64,000 bases of DNA from Fragum whitleyi (Eukaryota > Mollusca > Bivalvia > Cardiida > Cardiidae), in assembly GCA_948146395.1 (NCBI GenBank), contig OX411547.1:59162566-59226565 (forward strand), read 5' to 3'. This document shows positions 23,184 to 35,800 of the stretch, piece after piece; position 1 is the first letter of the stretch; each line of letters opens with the position of its first letter. A model generated the notes under the pieces. The model had not been told where the DNA came from. It saw nothing but the letters and a program-made list of their open reading frames with translations, and did no database searches. Both the position numbers and the translations under genes were made by a program.

Positions 23184-23832
23184 TCCTCCCCTTTCCGGGC
23201 AGGGGGTTTAGTAATTGTTTGCTTCTGTCATTTCATTCAACAATTTTGTATGGAATATATCCTTGAATTTGTAATAGCTAACTATATGGTTGGGAAGGTC
23301 ACATTGAAGAGTGCATTGCCCAAGAACCATAACTCAAGCTTGAACAATATTAAAGTTATCTACCTCAGTCTTTTCAAAGACTGAACTGGGGCAGTGTAGT
23401 GCACAAGAACTGTAATTCTAGTCGACACAGGTTGTTATATAGCTCTTAGACAAGATTTTTGTCTAAGGCATATCTTTGAAAGTATAATGCTTATTTACTT
23501 GAAATTTCATAATTTGTTAGAACTTATTTAGAAAAAGTTTAGTGCCTAGGAATCATAACTCTAGCTTGCAAAGTTTACTTCAATATTTACTCTGTATGCT
23601 TTCTAGTGGCCAAATTTTAAGCTCAATAGATCTGAAATTTGGGTAGAAGTAAGCATCAAACACGGTTGTGTATGTAGAATTAATCAATGGAAAGTCCAGT
23701 ACTCAATATCTTTGACTCTTATTCCCTCAATTTGTTATTTTAAGTAAAAAAAAATATAGTTTTACAGCACTTTCATTATATAAGGCAGTTGATAAGCTTA
23801 TGGCCTCTTGAGGCCATTTGGTTTTTTTTTTA
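23184..23832 (+). mobile_element. Diverged family J-type element
   Basis: It starts TTATCCTCCCCTTTCCGGGCAGGGGG and ends ATGGCCTC-TTGA-GGCCAT hairpin followed by TTGGTTT. Core units carry the J words GTATAATGCTTATTTACTTGAAA and GCACAAGAACTGTAA. Mutated throughout. Confidence 0.55.
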
Positions 23833-23894
23833 TGTCTTTCCTACTTCCTACTTTATTTCAGGAGTCAGTGAAAAAAAACTATTGGAAAGCCTAT

Positions 23895-24245
23895 ACAGTA
23901 AAACTTATGTTAAGCGACCACTTAAGGGACCACCAAAAAGCGGTCGTTTATAGGAATGGTCGCTTAATACAAACTGTCATGATAAATATGACAGTTCATT
24001 TTGATACCATTTATAGATTGTCGGTCAAGTTGAACTGAATCTTATGATGTTTGAACCCATTAGAATCGTCTTACTGAGACGATTCTAATGGGTTCGAACA
24101 ACATAAGATTCAACAATAACCAATTTTTCGTTAAGAATGTCCTCTTTTTCAGAGATTTTGATTACGATGAAGAGAATTTTTATGGTGGTCGCTTAATACA
24201 ATTGGTCGCTTAATAGACGTGGTTGCTCGAGCAATATTGACTGTA
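23895..24245. mobile_element. MITE with GTCGCTTAA repeats and a 76 bp palindrome
   Basis: The ends are CAGTAAAACTTATGTTAAGCGACC and GGTTGCTCGAGCAATATTGACTG (inverted). Four extra GGTCGCTTAATA/GCGGTCG motifs lie subterminally. At 24038-24113 a long palindrome centred on ACTGA has arms containing CCCATTAGAATCGTCTT and its complement. Confidence 0.65.
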
Positions 24246-25164
24246 AATCAGGCACTCACAAACAGTTTGGCACTGACCCCTCCAATGGGATTTAGCTGAG
24301 AAGTAGTGTATTTACAGGATACATATGGAGGAGTCACTTTGTTGTGCACACACATGAAATTGGTGGAAATGTCACACACAGGCTTATATCTCTATGATAC
24401 ATATTAGTATGTTTTCTTATTATCAGACTTTCACAGCATGGGATGGCCATGTTTGCATTGTTTTGTTACACATAATGATCAATATGAAGAAAAGATTGTT
24501 AAGTTAAATAGTTTCAAGTTGAAGATTAAAGTTATTTAGTTGTGAATTTTTTATCTTGTTATAAATTAGTAGCATTATGATGTGCTAAAAACATCTTCAA
24601 GACATTTCTGTTTATTAATTGTCACTAACGTAGCACATGCCCATATTGGCTACGCCCCTAGAAGACGGTTGGTTGTTACAGGGGATAGTGCAAGGATACA
24701 TGACAAAACTACTGCTGAGATCAACCATGGTTCTTTAATGTGCTCGATGTTAAGCATTGACATAGTTTGGTCAGAGTCTTCACCGTCTGCTCTGTAGATT
24801 GATAAGGCTAAAGGGTATCTCTGGCCAGTCAGGCAACCAATAATTGCATTGTGTGGAAGTACATGTATAAGCTGCTCAATGTTTGCATGTTACCCTCATG
24901 TCATATTGATGGAAATGTTACAAACAGACTCAATTGGAAAATTTGCAGTAACAAAGATACAAATCAGCTGCACAATACCTGCATCTCACCTGTGTCTTTA
25001 TTCTCAAAGACAGATCCCTGCTGTCAATAAAGAAATCAATTGACCAATTAAATTTCGTTTTAATAATGGAAAGGCTGTTGAACTCTAGACATTGTCCCCC
25101 ATTTTTGTTTCAAATTTTTTCGTTAATAGGCCACTTAAACTTTGTAATAAACTGTAGTTATGAC
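24246..25164. other. No gene seen
   Basis: It holds a fragment of the ATATGAGCC MITE (about 24350-24395) and short frames (71 and 64 residues) without recognisable motifs. Confidence 0.4.
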
Positions 25165-25399
25165 TTAACCCCTTGTAATGCTGTATAAAAATATTAACAA
25201 AAAGAGAAACACAATCATAGAGCTGAAAGCACTGTTAGTGAAATTTGTGAGAAAGTGACTATTTGGAAATTCAAATTTCCACCATTTCTGGTTGAGAAAG
25301 GAAAATCAAGTGGTTATGACAAAGATCTGACTGCACATAACTTTGTCTAAAACTCCTGCCTTAGACCAAATATTCAGGGCCCAGCATGACAAGACTTAA
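25165..25399 (+). mobile_element. Diverged TTAA MITE
   Basis: TTAACCCCTTGTAATGCTG and CCAGCATGACAAGACTTAA bound a 235 bp element in the usual layout. It is one of the most eroded copies in the window. Confidence 0.65.
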
Positions 25400-25518
25400 A
25401 ATTGCCCTACAACAATCTACTATTTGTTTCATGCCCGTGACCATGTATTTTAAAGATAAATGACATGGAAATATTGGGGGTGGGGGGCTTCATAACAAAA
25501 GTCAAGGAGTGGGTTTAG

Positions 25519-25762
25519 AGATCCATTTTCATACCCTTTAATATGATATTTTGTGGCTGTACAGATTACCCCAATTTTAAGAAATATCTAAGCGTGATGG
25601 TATACAGAGTCACAAAACATATAAAATATCAGTGGGCTGGAGATCCATTTTCATAACCTTTAATATATTTTGTGGCTGTATAGATAACCACGATTTCAAT
25701 AAATATCTAAGTGTGATGGTATACAGAGTCACAAAACATATAAAATATCATTACGTGTGATT
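25519..25762 (+). repeat. Two-copy tandem repeat, 122 bp
   Basis: AGATCCATTTTCATA..CCTTTAATAT starts at 25519 and again at 25641. Both units end GTCACAAAACATATAAAATATCA. A few differences separate them, and no terminal signals are seen. Confidence 0.8.
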
Positions 25763-25990
25763 CAATTTGCAGTTTGTTCCCTAAAAGAGAAGTATTGTTC
25801 AAATCAGTTATTGCTGTATGTCAAAGGTTACGGTAACATTTCAAGGTCAAACATTTGTGGAATTGATACAGGTTGTTGACTTCACAATCATTCCAGTCTA
25901 CTTGTATGTACCTTAGTAGTACATATGTTCCACCTTGACCTAGATAAGTACAGATTACGGATTGCTTCATGCCACACATAGAGGATGTTG

Positions 25991-26251
25991 ATTTGTTTGT
26001 TTGAATGGAGTTTTAATGCCTTTTTGACAATCTTTGAGTTATATCCTGGCAGCTGGAGCATCTAGCAATGGATTCCTGGTATTTCTCACACCATTACAAC
26101 CATCACATCCTTTCCTAGCCTTCAGCTGTTATCTTCATATGTCTACAATAATCAACCTATTGGTGGGAGACAAATAGTCAGAAAGGATGGGTGCCACTGT
26201 GGCGGCTTGAGCACAGGACCTTAAGATTGACAGTTTGACACGCAACCAAGA
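25991..26251 (-). mobile_element. tRNA-derived SINE, family 1
   Basis: Reverse-oriented copy of the SINE at 63472-63755: tail side TTTGTTTGAATGGAGTTTTAATGCC, body GGAGCATCTAGCAATGGATTCCTGG and CACATCCTTTCCTAGCC, head side degraded (CAGTTTGACACGCAACCAAG). The Pol III boxes are not intact here. Confidence 0.75.
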
Positions 26252-26716
26252 GGATTTGAATAATTGGTCATGCAAAACAAGTCTTATTGAACAATTTAGT
26301 GTGATCTAAATTAGTTTTAGCAATCTATTGAAGGTGTATTTGGGCTGATAGGATAATAATGTGACAAATTGTCACAAGATACGCCCATTACACTGTTTGA
26401 TGCCCAAGTATGAAAAACATCAAAGGGAAATAAGTAAAAAATAAGATAGGTAGAGTAACGGTCCTTGTACACTGCACTCCATATTCATGAGAGGACCATA
26501 TCTGCCAAGGTTCAAGTTAATTAGACAAAAGGTGACAGAGTTATTCTATGCACAAGGAGTGGATGTCATTTGCCATGGGTGATCACATATGTCCTGTCTT
26601 TCAAACTGCGTATACAAAGGCTTAGGAAGGGACATGTCTTGTGTTCATGACAAAACAGTGCAAACAAGAATTTAATGAACAAGTTTTGAGGAGGGTCCCC
26701 CAAGGATCATTCTGAC

Positions 26717-26985
26717 AGAAGATGTGTTCGTGAAACGCAAATGCCTCCGAAACATCTATTGTAAAACTATGACCTTGACCTTGTCACATAACCTTGACCT
26801 TGGTATCTGTAGTTGCACATCATCTAGATCTATCATCATACCAAATATCAACATTGTATCTTGAATAGCCTTGATTAATTGGCAATGGTAAGTTTTTTAG
26901 TGAAGTTTTGCAGGCATACCGACAGACGGACAGACAATGGTAAAACAATAGGCCCCTTATCTATCTATATGGGGGCATAAAAATT
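26717..26985 (-). mobile_element. Family M element, minus orientation
   Basis: The reverse strand begins TTTTTATGCCCCCATATAG with a TCTGTCCGTCTGTC tract and ends at hairpin TGCGTTTCACGAACACA (26724-26740) followed by TCTTC. The interior carries AAGGTCAAGGTCATAGTTT, as in the copy at 61795-62073. Confidence 0.65.
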
Positions 26986-27974
26986 TCATTGAAATTGGAC
27001 CTGCAATTCAGGAAGAGAAGAAGTTTTAAGATTGTTGACTAAGGATAATTTAAAATGGATAACGCAAAATGGACAACAAACACAGGGTGATCCTTTAAGC
27101 TCCTCTTGAGCTCCTCTTGAGCACCCAAAAAGTAAAACAAGACTTGGTTTATACAGACCATATATTTAATAGCAAAACACTAGTATACTTTACAATATAA
27201 TGTAGCACTTTCAATTTACAGCACACTTTTACATACACTCTTCTTTGAAGTATAGAAAACAATCTTAAATTTAGTAAGTTGACATGCAGTGACTGCAAAT
27301 TCAAGGATTTTCTGAGGTATAGATAAAAAGGGAGTAATTTCAATCTATATAATTTTTCCCTCAAATCATATATTGTGCATACTCAAAAGAATCTTCTCAT
27401 CAAAGCGATGTTAAATTCTGAAATTTACCATATTGATCCTAATACAATACAAAAGCTTTTATTCATGACCTATTTCATTAAGCGCTTTCCGAGAAAATAC
27501 TTTAGGTGGGGCTACTATTAGTGTAGGCCAATTTGTAGATGAAATACAGTTTGTAATTATTTCTACAGGTCAACTTAAATCATACAATTTCTTCCTTTAC
27601 ACAGCAGTCGTTAAAAGAGAAATTGCCTTGATTATCTGTTGTTCAGATGGAAAAACTTGATATTTATGTATGATCTATAAACTGCAAAATGGGTAAATCC
27701 TGCTTGGAAAATTACAGGTCTTTGACTTACAAACTCCCGTCAAAACCACCCCTGTTATAATACTAAACAAACTGTCTCGAATGACCGATAAAATCGGAAA
27801 CTTTAAGAATTTCATTTATGTGTATCCAATGTCCCATCCCCAAAATCCCCATATTCTTTACATATTTTGATTCAAACATAAATGGCATATAATACATTTA
27901 GTACAATGTAGACATTTGGCCAGCAATGCCTCTTGACACAATTGGTATGAATATATAGAGGATAATTGTTTGTT
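26986..27974. other. No gene seen
   Basis: AT-rich. Near 27100-27122 the 12 bp unit GAGCTCCTCTT is tandemly doubled. A 71-residue minus frame (27149-27364) has no recognisable features. Confidence 0.4.
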
Positions 27975-28078
27975 TCAGTGTAAGATCGATTTATATTCAC
28001 TGAGTGAACAACAAAAGCTACACTTGTGAAAATATAGCTTTTGTTGTTCATGAAATATCAATCGATCTTACTCGAAAA
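27975..28078. mobile_element. Foldback element
   Basis: GTAAGATCGATTTATATT at the left and AATATCAATCGATCTTAC at the right are inverted, with inner arms GAACAACAAAAGCTA and TAGCTTTTGTTGTTC. A related palindrome is at 38520-38668. Confidence 0.7.
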
Positions 28079-28355
28079 ACAAATGATTATTCTATTCATT
28101 TATTTCAAAAATGAAACAAAATGTGAAGTTTCTAGGACATATTTTCGTAAAGCCTGTCATTTTGCGCGTGTTTGCTATGCAACGTTCATTAGGATGTCAC
28201 TTATTTCGCCTCGCATAGATGAAGTCAGATAGGATGAAATGCACAAAAGCAGGGTATAAGTTTTTGATAATTTCACGGCTTTTGCAGCGAGATTATCAAG
28301 TGATAATCTACCGTTATTTCTTGATAAACCACCGAAAAGCATTAAAGAATATGTA

Positions 28356-28604
28356 TTAACTCCTTTGTCATGCTGAACCCAGAATATTCCTACTTTGGCA
28401 GGAGGTGTAGACAAATATTAGCCTGCACATATGTGCAGTCTGATCTTAGTCTCTACCATCTAGTTTCCTCTTTAAGCCAGCAATAGTTTCAAAATTGCAA
28501 TTTGAAAAGAAGAACTGACTCACAGTTAGGACAATCAAAGCATTCAGGTCTTTGATTTCAATGCCATTTTGTCAATATTTTTCATTTAGCATTACAAGGG
28601 TTAA
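28356..28604 (+). mobile_element. TTAA MITE
   Basis: TTAACTCCTTTGTCATGCTGAA to TTTAGCATTACAAGGGTTAA, with intact TTAA flanks on both sides and the CCTGCACATATGTGCAG hairpin inside. Confidence 0.75.
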
Positions 28605-28869
28605 ACACTTCTAGTTGTTTGTTGACAAAAGCACTTGATTATGTAACATATAATATTGAAACCTTAGTGTTTTTGTATTTCATATTTTGTCATGTGAATC
28701 GGCTCAAACATCATATAAATTAAGCTCAACTATATAAATGATTAAGCAAACAAAACAAAACTAATCAGTTACATGATTAAAAAATTCTCTACTTGTGTTT
28801 TTTTAATATAATTTGTATAGATGTACAAGTTTCAGTGGTTGATCATAGGTTTTTTTTTCTATTATAGAG

Positions 28870-29185
28870 TTGAAGAGAGTATTTGCTGATTTCATTATGG
28901 TACGAACCAAAAACCTAATCACACTGTATGAATACCCGAAGCGGATTCAAAAATGAGTGTGGTAGGGTTTTCAGTTTCATACTTCTATGAAATCAGCAAA
29001 TACTCTCTTCATATCTTTTAATCTAATATCATGAAGCAAAAAATGTAAAGATTTGTCCGTAGAGAAACAGATTTCTTATGGGACTACTTTCTGTGGAAGC
29101 TTACAAAACAGCTGCATACTCAAAATTGTCTTCTTTGGGGAATAAAACCAACTTTCCAGCCAATCAGAATGCAGGAATATTGATG
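28870..29185 (-). mobile_element. Foldback MITE, copy 2
   Basis: It is headed by a perfect 23 bp inverted repeat (GAAGAGAGTATTTGCTGATTT against AAATCAGCAAATACTCTCTTC) at about 28874-29014. The downstream part is the reverse complement of 21722-21840. Confidence 0.7.
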
Positions 29186-29331
29186 GACATAACTTAAATT
29201 AAATAATACAGGTATAGACAAAAATTGACATTTGATCACTTCCTTAAACTTGTGCATCTATATCTTGTTTAACAATTGCCCTGACAATCCTATTTTAATG
29301 AAAAAGCTTTGGGACACAAAGAATCATTTTC

Positions 29332-29337
29332 TTTATT
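29332..29337 (-). promoter_or_regulatory. Candidate GPS2 polyadenylation signal
   Basis: AATAAA on the minus strand, about 450 bases past the GPS2 stop codon. It is a candidate; no transcript evidence is available here and other signals may be used. Confidence 0.35.
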
Positions 29338-29507
29338 TCCAGCAATTACTTCTATCTATCTTTAAAAGATAATGAAAAATGTAATTTCATCATATTAAAA
29401 CCTTCAAAAGAATATTCTTCTAACTTGGACCAGCAACAATTTTCGTTGTCTGGTGAGGGGGTAAATTAGAACACATGATTACATCAAGAACAAATTGCAC
29501 AAATACT

Positions 29508-29755
29508 TTAACCCTTGTCATGCTGAAATGATTTTGGCTGAAAATTTTCATCAAAATCAAAGGGCAAAAAGCACTGAAAGTACCAACTGTTAGTCAATTT
29601 TTAGTTGGAAAAAATAAATCAATTGACCATTCATGTTTGAAAATGAGAAACAGGTGGTGTAGACTAACATCAGACTGCACATATGTGCAGGCAGATGTTT
29701 GTCTATAGCTCCTTCCAAAGCAGAAATATTCCGGATTCAGCTTGACAAGGGTTAA
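29508..29755 (-). mobile_element. TTAA MITE in the GPS2 3' UTR
   Basis: Perfect TTAA on both sides with TTAACCCTTGTCATGCTGAA and TTCAGCTTGACAAGGGTTAA arms. It lies 26 bases beyond the GPS2 stop codon, so it must be transcribed unless cleavage occurs within that gap. Confidence 0.8.
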
Positions 29756-29781
29756 CTACAGATCCAAGTTATCCATCAAAT

Positions 29782-29853
29782 TCAGTAGTAGCCTCTTCCT
29801 TGATTACTGTACACCGTACGTCCTGTGGTCCCTTGTTGGCCTGGGTAGGATGT
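29782..29853 (-). CDS. GPS2: GPS2 exon 10 (terminal coding exon)
   Basis: TTATTTCAG|ACATCC to the stop TGA at 29782-29784. It encodes residues 363-385, TSYPGQQGTTGRTVYSNQGRGYY. The preceding intron is 6.7 kb. An ATATGAGCC MITE begins about 9 bases upstream of the acceptor. Confidence 0.88.
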   Translation of the reverse strand, partial: TSYPGQQGTTGRTVYSNQGRGYY

Positions 29854-32800
29854 CTGAAATAAAGATATGAGCCAGTGCGTGACATTTCCAACAATTTCAA
29901 AGTTGCGTAATGGTCATACACCGTGCAGCCTAGCCAATTGAAATAATATAATTACAATACCAACTGTCTACCTGAAGATGGTTTAAGGCCTCGTTTACTA
30001 TATAGCGCATAGCAAAATCTGTGGTCAGACTGTGCGGCTGCACAGGCTGGCCATGGGTTTTGCTTTGCGCACAAATTGTTGAAAATGTCATGCACAGGCT
30101 CATATAGGACCTGTAAAGAGATTCTGCTTGAGACACACTTATCTTAATCCAGTCTAGAATTGAAAAGGTATTAAAAGAGCCTTGGCAGGTTTAATAATTT
30201 TTCTTTTTGTGACAAGGTTATGATTGGCTTGTCTCAAACAAAATCAAATCCTTGTCTTCCTTCTCTCTCACCTTTACACCAGTTGTATACTTTAAAACAT
30301 TTTTGAATGCCCAGATGATAAAAAATATTGCCTAAAGGTGTGTTTGATGTTTTTTTGTTGGAATGGGGTTAAACGCAACAATTTCAGTTTTATAGCAGAC
30401 ACTGGAGCACCTAATTATGGTTTCTGGTATTTCTCACATCAGTACTACCATTACATTCTTTCCTAGCCTCCAGCTGCTATCCCACATAGGTCTACGATTA
30501 TCAACCCATTGGTGGAAGACAAACAGTCAGAAAGGATGAGTGCTGCTATAGGGGATCTCTCCCAGGACCTCTCTAGATTGACAGTCTGATGGGCTACTAA
30601 CCGGGCTTTGATGGCGGTGAAAGGAGTTTTGGACGATGTGATGAGTCATTTAGAATGTTATGCTACACATGTTTAAGGCAAGGATATGCCTGATGGATGT
30701 TTGTTATAGATGCCAAAGGGAAGTAAGTGAGAAATGCATTTCTTCACTTTTATTATAATTTTCAAAAATGGTGGAGTCAGGACAAACTATTATAAGTGCC
30801 TATAAATATTTATACACACTTACAATAATTACGTGCTAGCCCCTTGATGTACCCTTGATGGGAAGACCAAAATGTCATATTCAAAGCATGATATTTTGGT
30901 TGCCAATTAATACTATCTTAATTTATCTATTTTACACATATATTTGCTGTTGAATCTGTTTAAGTCAAACATCGGGGACTTACAAGAAATCTTTGAGAAA
31001 CAAGTGCATGTCGTATTGCGATGCAATACAGGAGTCCCCCACCGGATAACAAAAAGTCCTTTCTTATAATATATCGCCTACTTACTAGATCTATAACTGC
31101 ATACAAAATTTGAAGTGGCTAGCACATTAGGTTTTGAACAAAATGTCCCAAACAAAAATATAAGAGTAAAAACAACCAATGGCAAAAACTCCAAAAGTGG
31201 GCTGAGAAGAATGATTCTTGAACATGACACTTGTCCTCAATAAGATCTATAAGTGTACCAAGTTTGAAGTTGCTAGCACTGATGGCTCAGGAGATATGGT
31301 CCGGACAAAAATGTCAGGATAAAAAATAACAATGGACAATAACTAAAAAAGAGGATGTGGCAGAGTAACAGATCTTGTGCATTACACTTCTTCTCAATGA
31401 GATCTACCAGTGTACAAAGTTTGAATTTGCTAGGGCTTATGGTTTAGGAGATAAGTACGGCACAAAATGTAAGGATAGAAACAACAAAGGGCAATAACTC
31501 AAAAAGTGGACATGGCAGAGTGACAGTTCTTGTACATGACACTTATCCTCAATGATATCTATAAGTGTAGCAAGTTTGAAGTTGCTAGCACTTATTGTTT
31601 AGAAGATATGTTCCGGACAAAAATGTCAAGGTAAAAACAACAAAGGGCAATAACTCAAAAAATGGGTGTGGCAGAGTAATAGTTCTTGTACATGACACTT
31701 GTCCTCAATGAGATCTATACGTGTACACAGTTTAAAGTTGCTAGCACTTATAGTTAAGGAGATATAATCCGGACAAGAATGTAAGACTAAAAACAACAAA
31801 GGGCAATAACTCAAAAAGTAGACATGGCAGAGTAACAGTTCTTGTACATGACACTTGTCCTCAATAAGATCTATCAGTGTACAAAGTTTGAAGTTGCTAG
31901 CACTTATGGTTTAGGAGATATGATCCGGACAAAAATGTAACGGTAAAAACAACAAAGGGCAATAACTCAAAAAGTAGGCGTGGTAGAATAACAGTTCTTG
32001 CACATGACACTTGTCCTCAATAAGATCTATAAGTGTACCAAGCTTGAAGTTGCTAGCACTTATAGTTTAGGAGATATGATCCGGACAAGAATGTAAGGCT
32101 AAAAACAACAAAGGGTAAAACCTAAAAAAGTGGGTGTGGCAGAGTTATGGATCTTGAACATGACACTTCTCCTCAATGAGATCTATAAGTGTACCAAGTT
32201 TGAAGTTGCTAGCACATATGGTTTAGAAGATATAGCTCGGACAAAAGTGTGACGGACAGACAGATGGACAGACGGAATTGAGCAAACCTATAGTCCCCCA
32301 ACCGGTAACCGGTGGGGGACTAATAAGCCTCCATTCTTACATTTTGGTGCGACCGTAACTGGTGTCGAAATAACGGAAGTAAGCAAGGAAGCATTTGACT
32401 TGCATATAACTTAATCAAGTATTTACATTTTCATTCATTAATTGATATCTTATTAAAACATGCATAAAATCAACGAGCATGAACATTTTCAACCATAACA
32501 TATATTTGAAAAGGGTTTTTGTCTTTTAGTTCTTGGGTGTTTTTTTTTTTTCTGTGATTTTTCTTAGCCACGCTGAAAATGTATTCAAACGAACACACAC
32601 AAGAAAGCCGAAGTTATCATTTTGATGTTTTTTTTTAATTCAGTAATAATTGTTCCGAAAATGGTTTGATGTTTCACATCTCCGATTCAAACAATCAAAT
32701 ACAATCGAGCAAATAATTGATATCCAATACAGATATTTACCCTTGTGTTAATTATCCGAGTTAACTGGTCAATAGGCAGGGTTCTCCCCAGAAAATTTTG

Positions 32801-35800
32801 AAGGCGTAGTGGCATATGCGCGCGGCTATATTGTCAGATTACTTTGTATTTCTGTTAATAATAGATAGTTACAGTGGTTTTACTGGATAAGGATTTTAAT
32901 ATTTGTGAAGCAGAACTTCTGTTTTGCTGAATATATAATTTGATTTGAACTTTTTTTTTCTTTGACACCTTTATAGCTTCTCATAAATAACTTAACTCCC
33001 AAATCACCAATAAAATTTTGCACGATGGCTTAGAAATACCCCCCCTTCCCTCCTTCCCCTTGTATCCCTTCCCTTTAATAGAATATACTGTGTACTAAAA
33101 GACTTTTACAAAAGAAATGAAGAAAAATGGAATATTTAAGAAACTTAAATTAAAGACTCAAAGAAAACAGTAAATCAACTGCACTTAGGCTGTGTTATGC
33201 TCATATATTTGAGAGTTCCAAGGACAGGACTGCATGTATTGTCAACTTTTATAGGTCTCTATTTAATAATGTATATATGGAATTTTTAAAATCCTTGGGA
33301 AGTCCTTGTATGATTGAGGAAGGCCCTTCTCCTGAAATAAGTAAAACTAGATTCTATAACAGTTATTTTCTAATGTGTTTACAAACCCTTTTCATATCTT
33401 CCCCCCAAAAATATCTCTAAGAACATTATTTTATTTTACAATAACCATGTAACAAATTTAAAAGTTGATACCTAGTTTGTTTTGAGAAGCCTGTGACAGG
33501 ACTTTTAGCACTTTGATTTTGCAAGGGTTTTTTTTCTTCATTTTTTTTCTTATTTTTTTGTAATATTTATTTCCCATATCAATTTCTACGACCTAATTTA
33601 GAAATAATAGAATTTATCTTGATTTCAATTCTGGAATTAACAATAAAAAGAAAAAAAAATGTTTTGGGTTGAACATATAAGGGTACGAATCAATTTTCAA
33701 TTTTCAAACTGAAATTAGATGTAATGTCCATATAAATTGGGTAGTAAGCTTGAGGTAAGTGAATTTTAAACAGACAGACTGTCTGCGATGTCTTATTCTG
33801 CCTAAATCTCGGTAGTAGAAAGATCGCGAAAACTGCATATTCTTGTCGATTTTTTGTTTAATATAATCAAACCAAGAAATGAAACAGCGGAAGAAGTGGA
33901 TGTATCTGCTATAATGCTGTACCCCCCCCCCCTTCCCGCGGTGAACAATAACGTGCCGCGGAAACGTAACAGACACAGGGTCAATATTGATAACGATATC
34001 GGATATCTAAATAGGCCTATACATGTACATATTTAGGCCATCGCATTTTATATTTTTAAAACTCGGCAATGAATTGAAGAACAAACACGGTTTATTACTT
34101 TGATATATTTTATATTAAGTTCGTTTTGTTGTCCCCAAGCTAAACAAAACTATCTTTGATAAAGTAATCTAGTTTGTAGGGTTAAACGATCGCAGACTCC
34201 TCTTATTTCTCTGAATCCCGATTTCTCGGGCCTACCCGCCCGGCAGCTGAGAAACACCGATAACGACGATCTCAAAAGGGTAAAGTTAGTAAAATCCATA
34301 AAGTTTCATAAGATCAACGAATTTCATATTTTAAATGTTGTCTTCTGGAAAATAGGAGAAAATAATTATCTACGAAATAAAAATAAACAATACCCTACGT
34401 CCGATCGAAACTATACCAAAGTAACCAAAGCTCTCGGAGTGCAGGACCGCATTCTTCGATGAGCGAGAAAAAATGCCGTAAATTCAATTACATGAATCTG
34501 TAGTTACGACATTTGGATCGCCGGTTTGCAAAGATCATCTTCACGAGTCAAGGGGTATTGAAAGCTTCTTCTCGAATACCGAACAAGTCATACGTTCGTA
34601 ATCCTGGGTTTGACAAGATTAATTCACGGCCATGTTTATCATATGTAGATCGCCAGGAAAGAAAGTCCAGACAAATGCGAAGCAACGCGGTCACCATCTG
34701 TTCGTGCCATTTTCAGTTTCTTTGTAAGACTCTTACAGGCGGGAAATGTAAGTTTATATATAGCTTCCTGTTTAAAACTCAATTAGTGAGAGATAAGAAT
34801 CAACGATAATGATTCAATCGGGCTTTGAATTTTCAAACCATGTAAAACATGACTACAATATGAATAAGTTCAATGAAAAGGAAACAAAGTTTTATCATAT
34901 ATTTACAAAAAAATATAATATATTTATAAGAAAATTCAACGGGATTGGCAAAGGGAAGTAATAAACCAATAAATTGGGTAAGGGGCGCGTCGCTTTTTGA
35001 ATTGTTTGTCAACAGCGGTAAATGTTCAAGATTTGAGAATAAAATACGAGATTAGCTCATTTTGCAAAAAAAAAGGCTTCTTCTGAAATTTATTAACTTG
35101 GATTTAATCGCACGCGAGCTAGACTATTCGGTGTCCAATCGCGTCCCTGCCATCAACAAAAGCGCAGTTGGTAGCGAGCCGGACTGTCAATATTGGGATT
35201 CCGTGTATCTCCGACGGCTGCACTCATTCTTTCTGACTATAAGTCACTCACCCATGGGTTAATAATCGTAAACCTAAGTGAGATAGCAGTTTGGGGTTAG
35301 GAAAGGATGTGAAAACAACTTTTTCCATTGTTTCCGGTGGATCTCGGTAAAAATTGACAATTTTCGGTAAATGTGGACTGTAAGTGACCGTTTTCGTATT
35401 GGTACCCATCTGTTCTTCTCTGTTACTAGATGTGAGAACCAGTGAAAATCAACCAACCGTGAAGAAAAAAATCGATAATCACCAATTAGCAAGGGTCTTA
35501 TCTATTAGGGTCTTTGTGTATACATCTTCCCAGATCGCGATTATGTAATGACGGCGCGTCTGCAATCAGTTTTATTGCTCGTTTTGACCCTTTGTTCAGA
35601 AAGAAATTAAGCTGTATCGGTGATCAAATTTAAGCGTATCGGCGTTCCTAAGGTGTATCGGCAACCTGTTAAATTTCTTGAAGGCGTATCGGTCCCGATA
35701 CGCCATAAGGGCCTGCGGAGAACGCTGCTATAGGAGTGAAAAAACTGACATTGCAATTTTAATTATTAAAGCTTGAAGTTTCTCATTTAGAGGTGTGAAT

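Noticed and set aside
30998..32323. CRISPR-like array of regular repeats
   Set aside because: Units are 156 bp with no short repeat/variable spacer pattern, and the context is eukaryotic.
34513..34809. 98-residue frame in the 3 kb intronic element as a transposase
   Set aside because: No catalytic motif or zinc finger recognised; too short to call.
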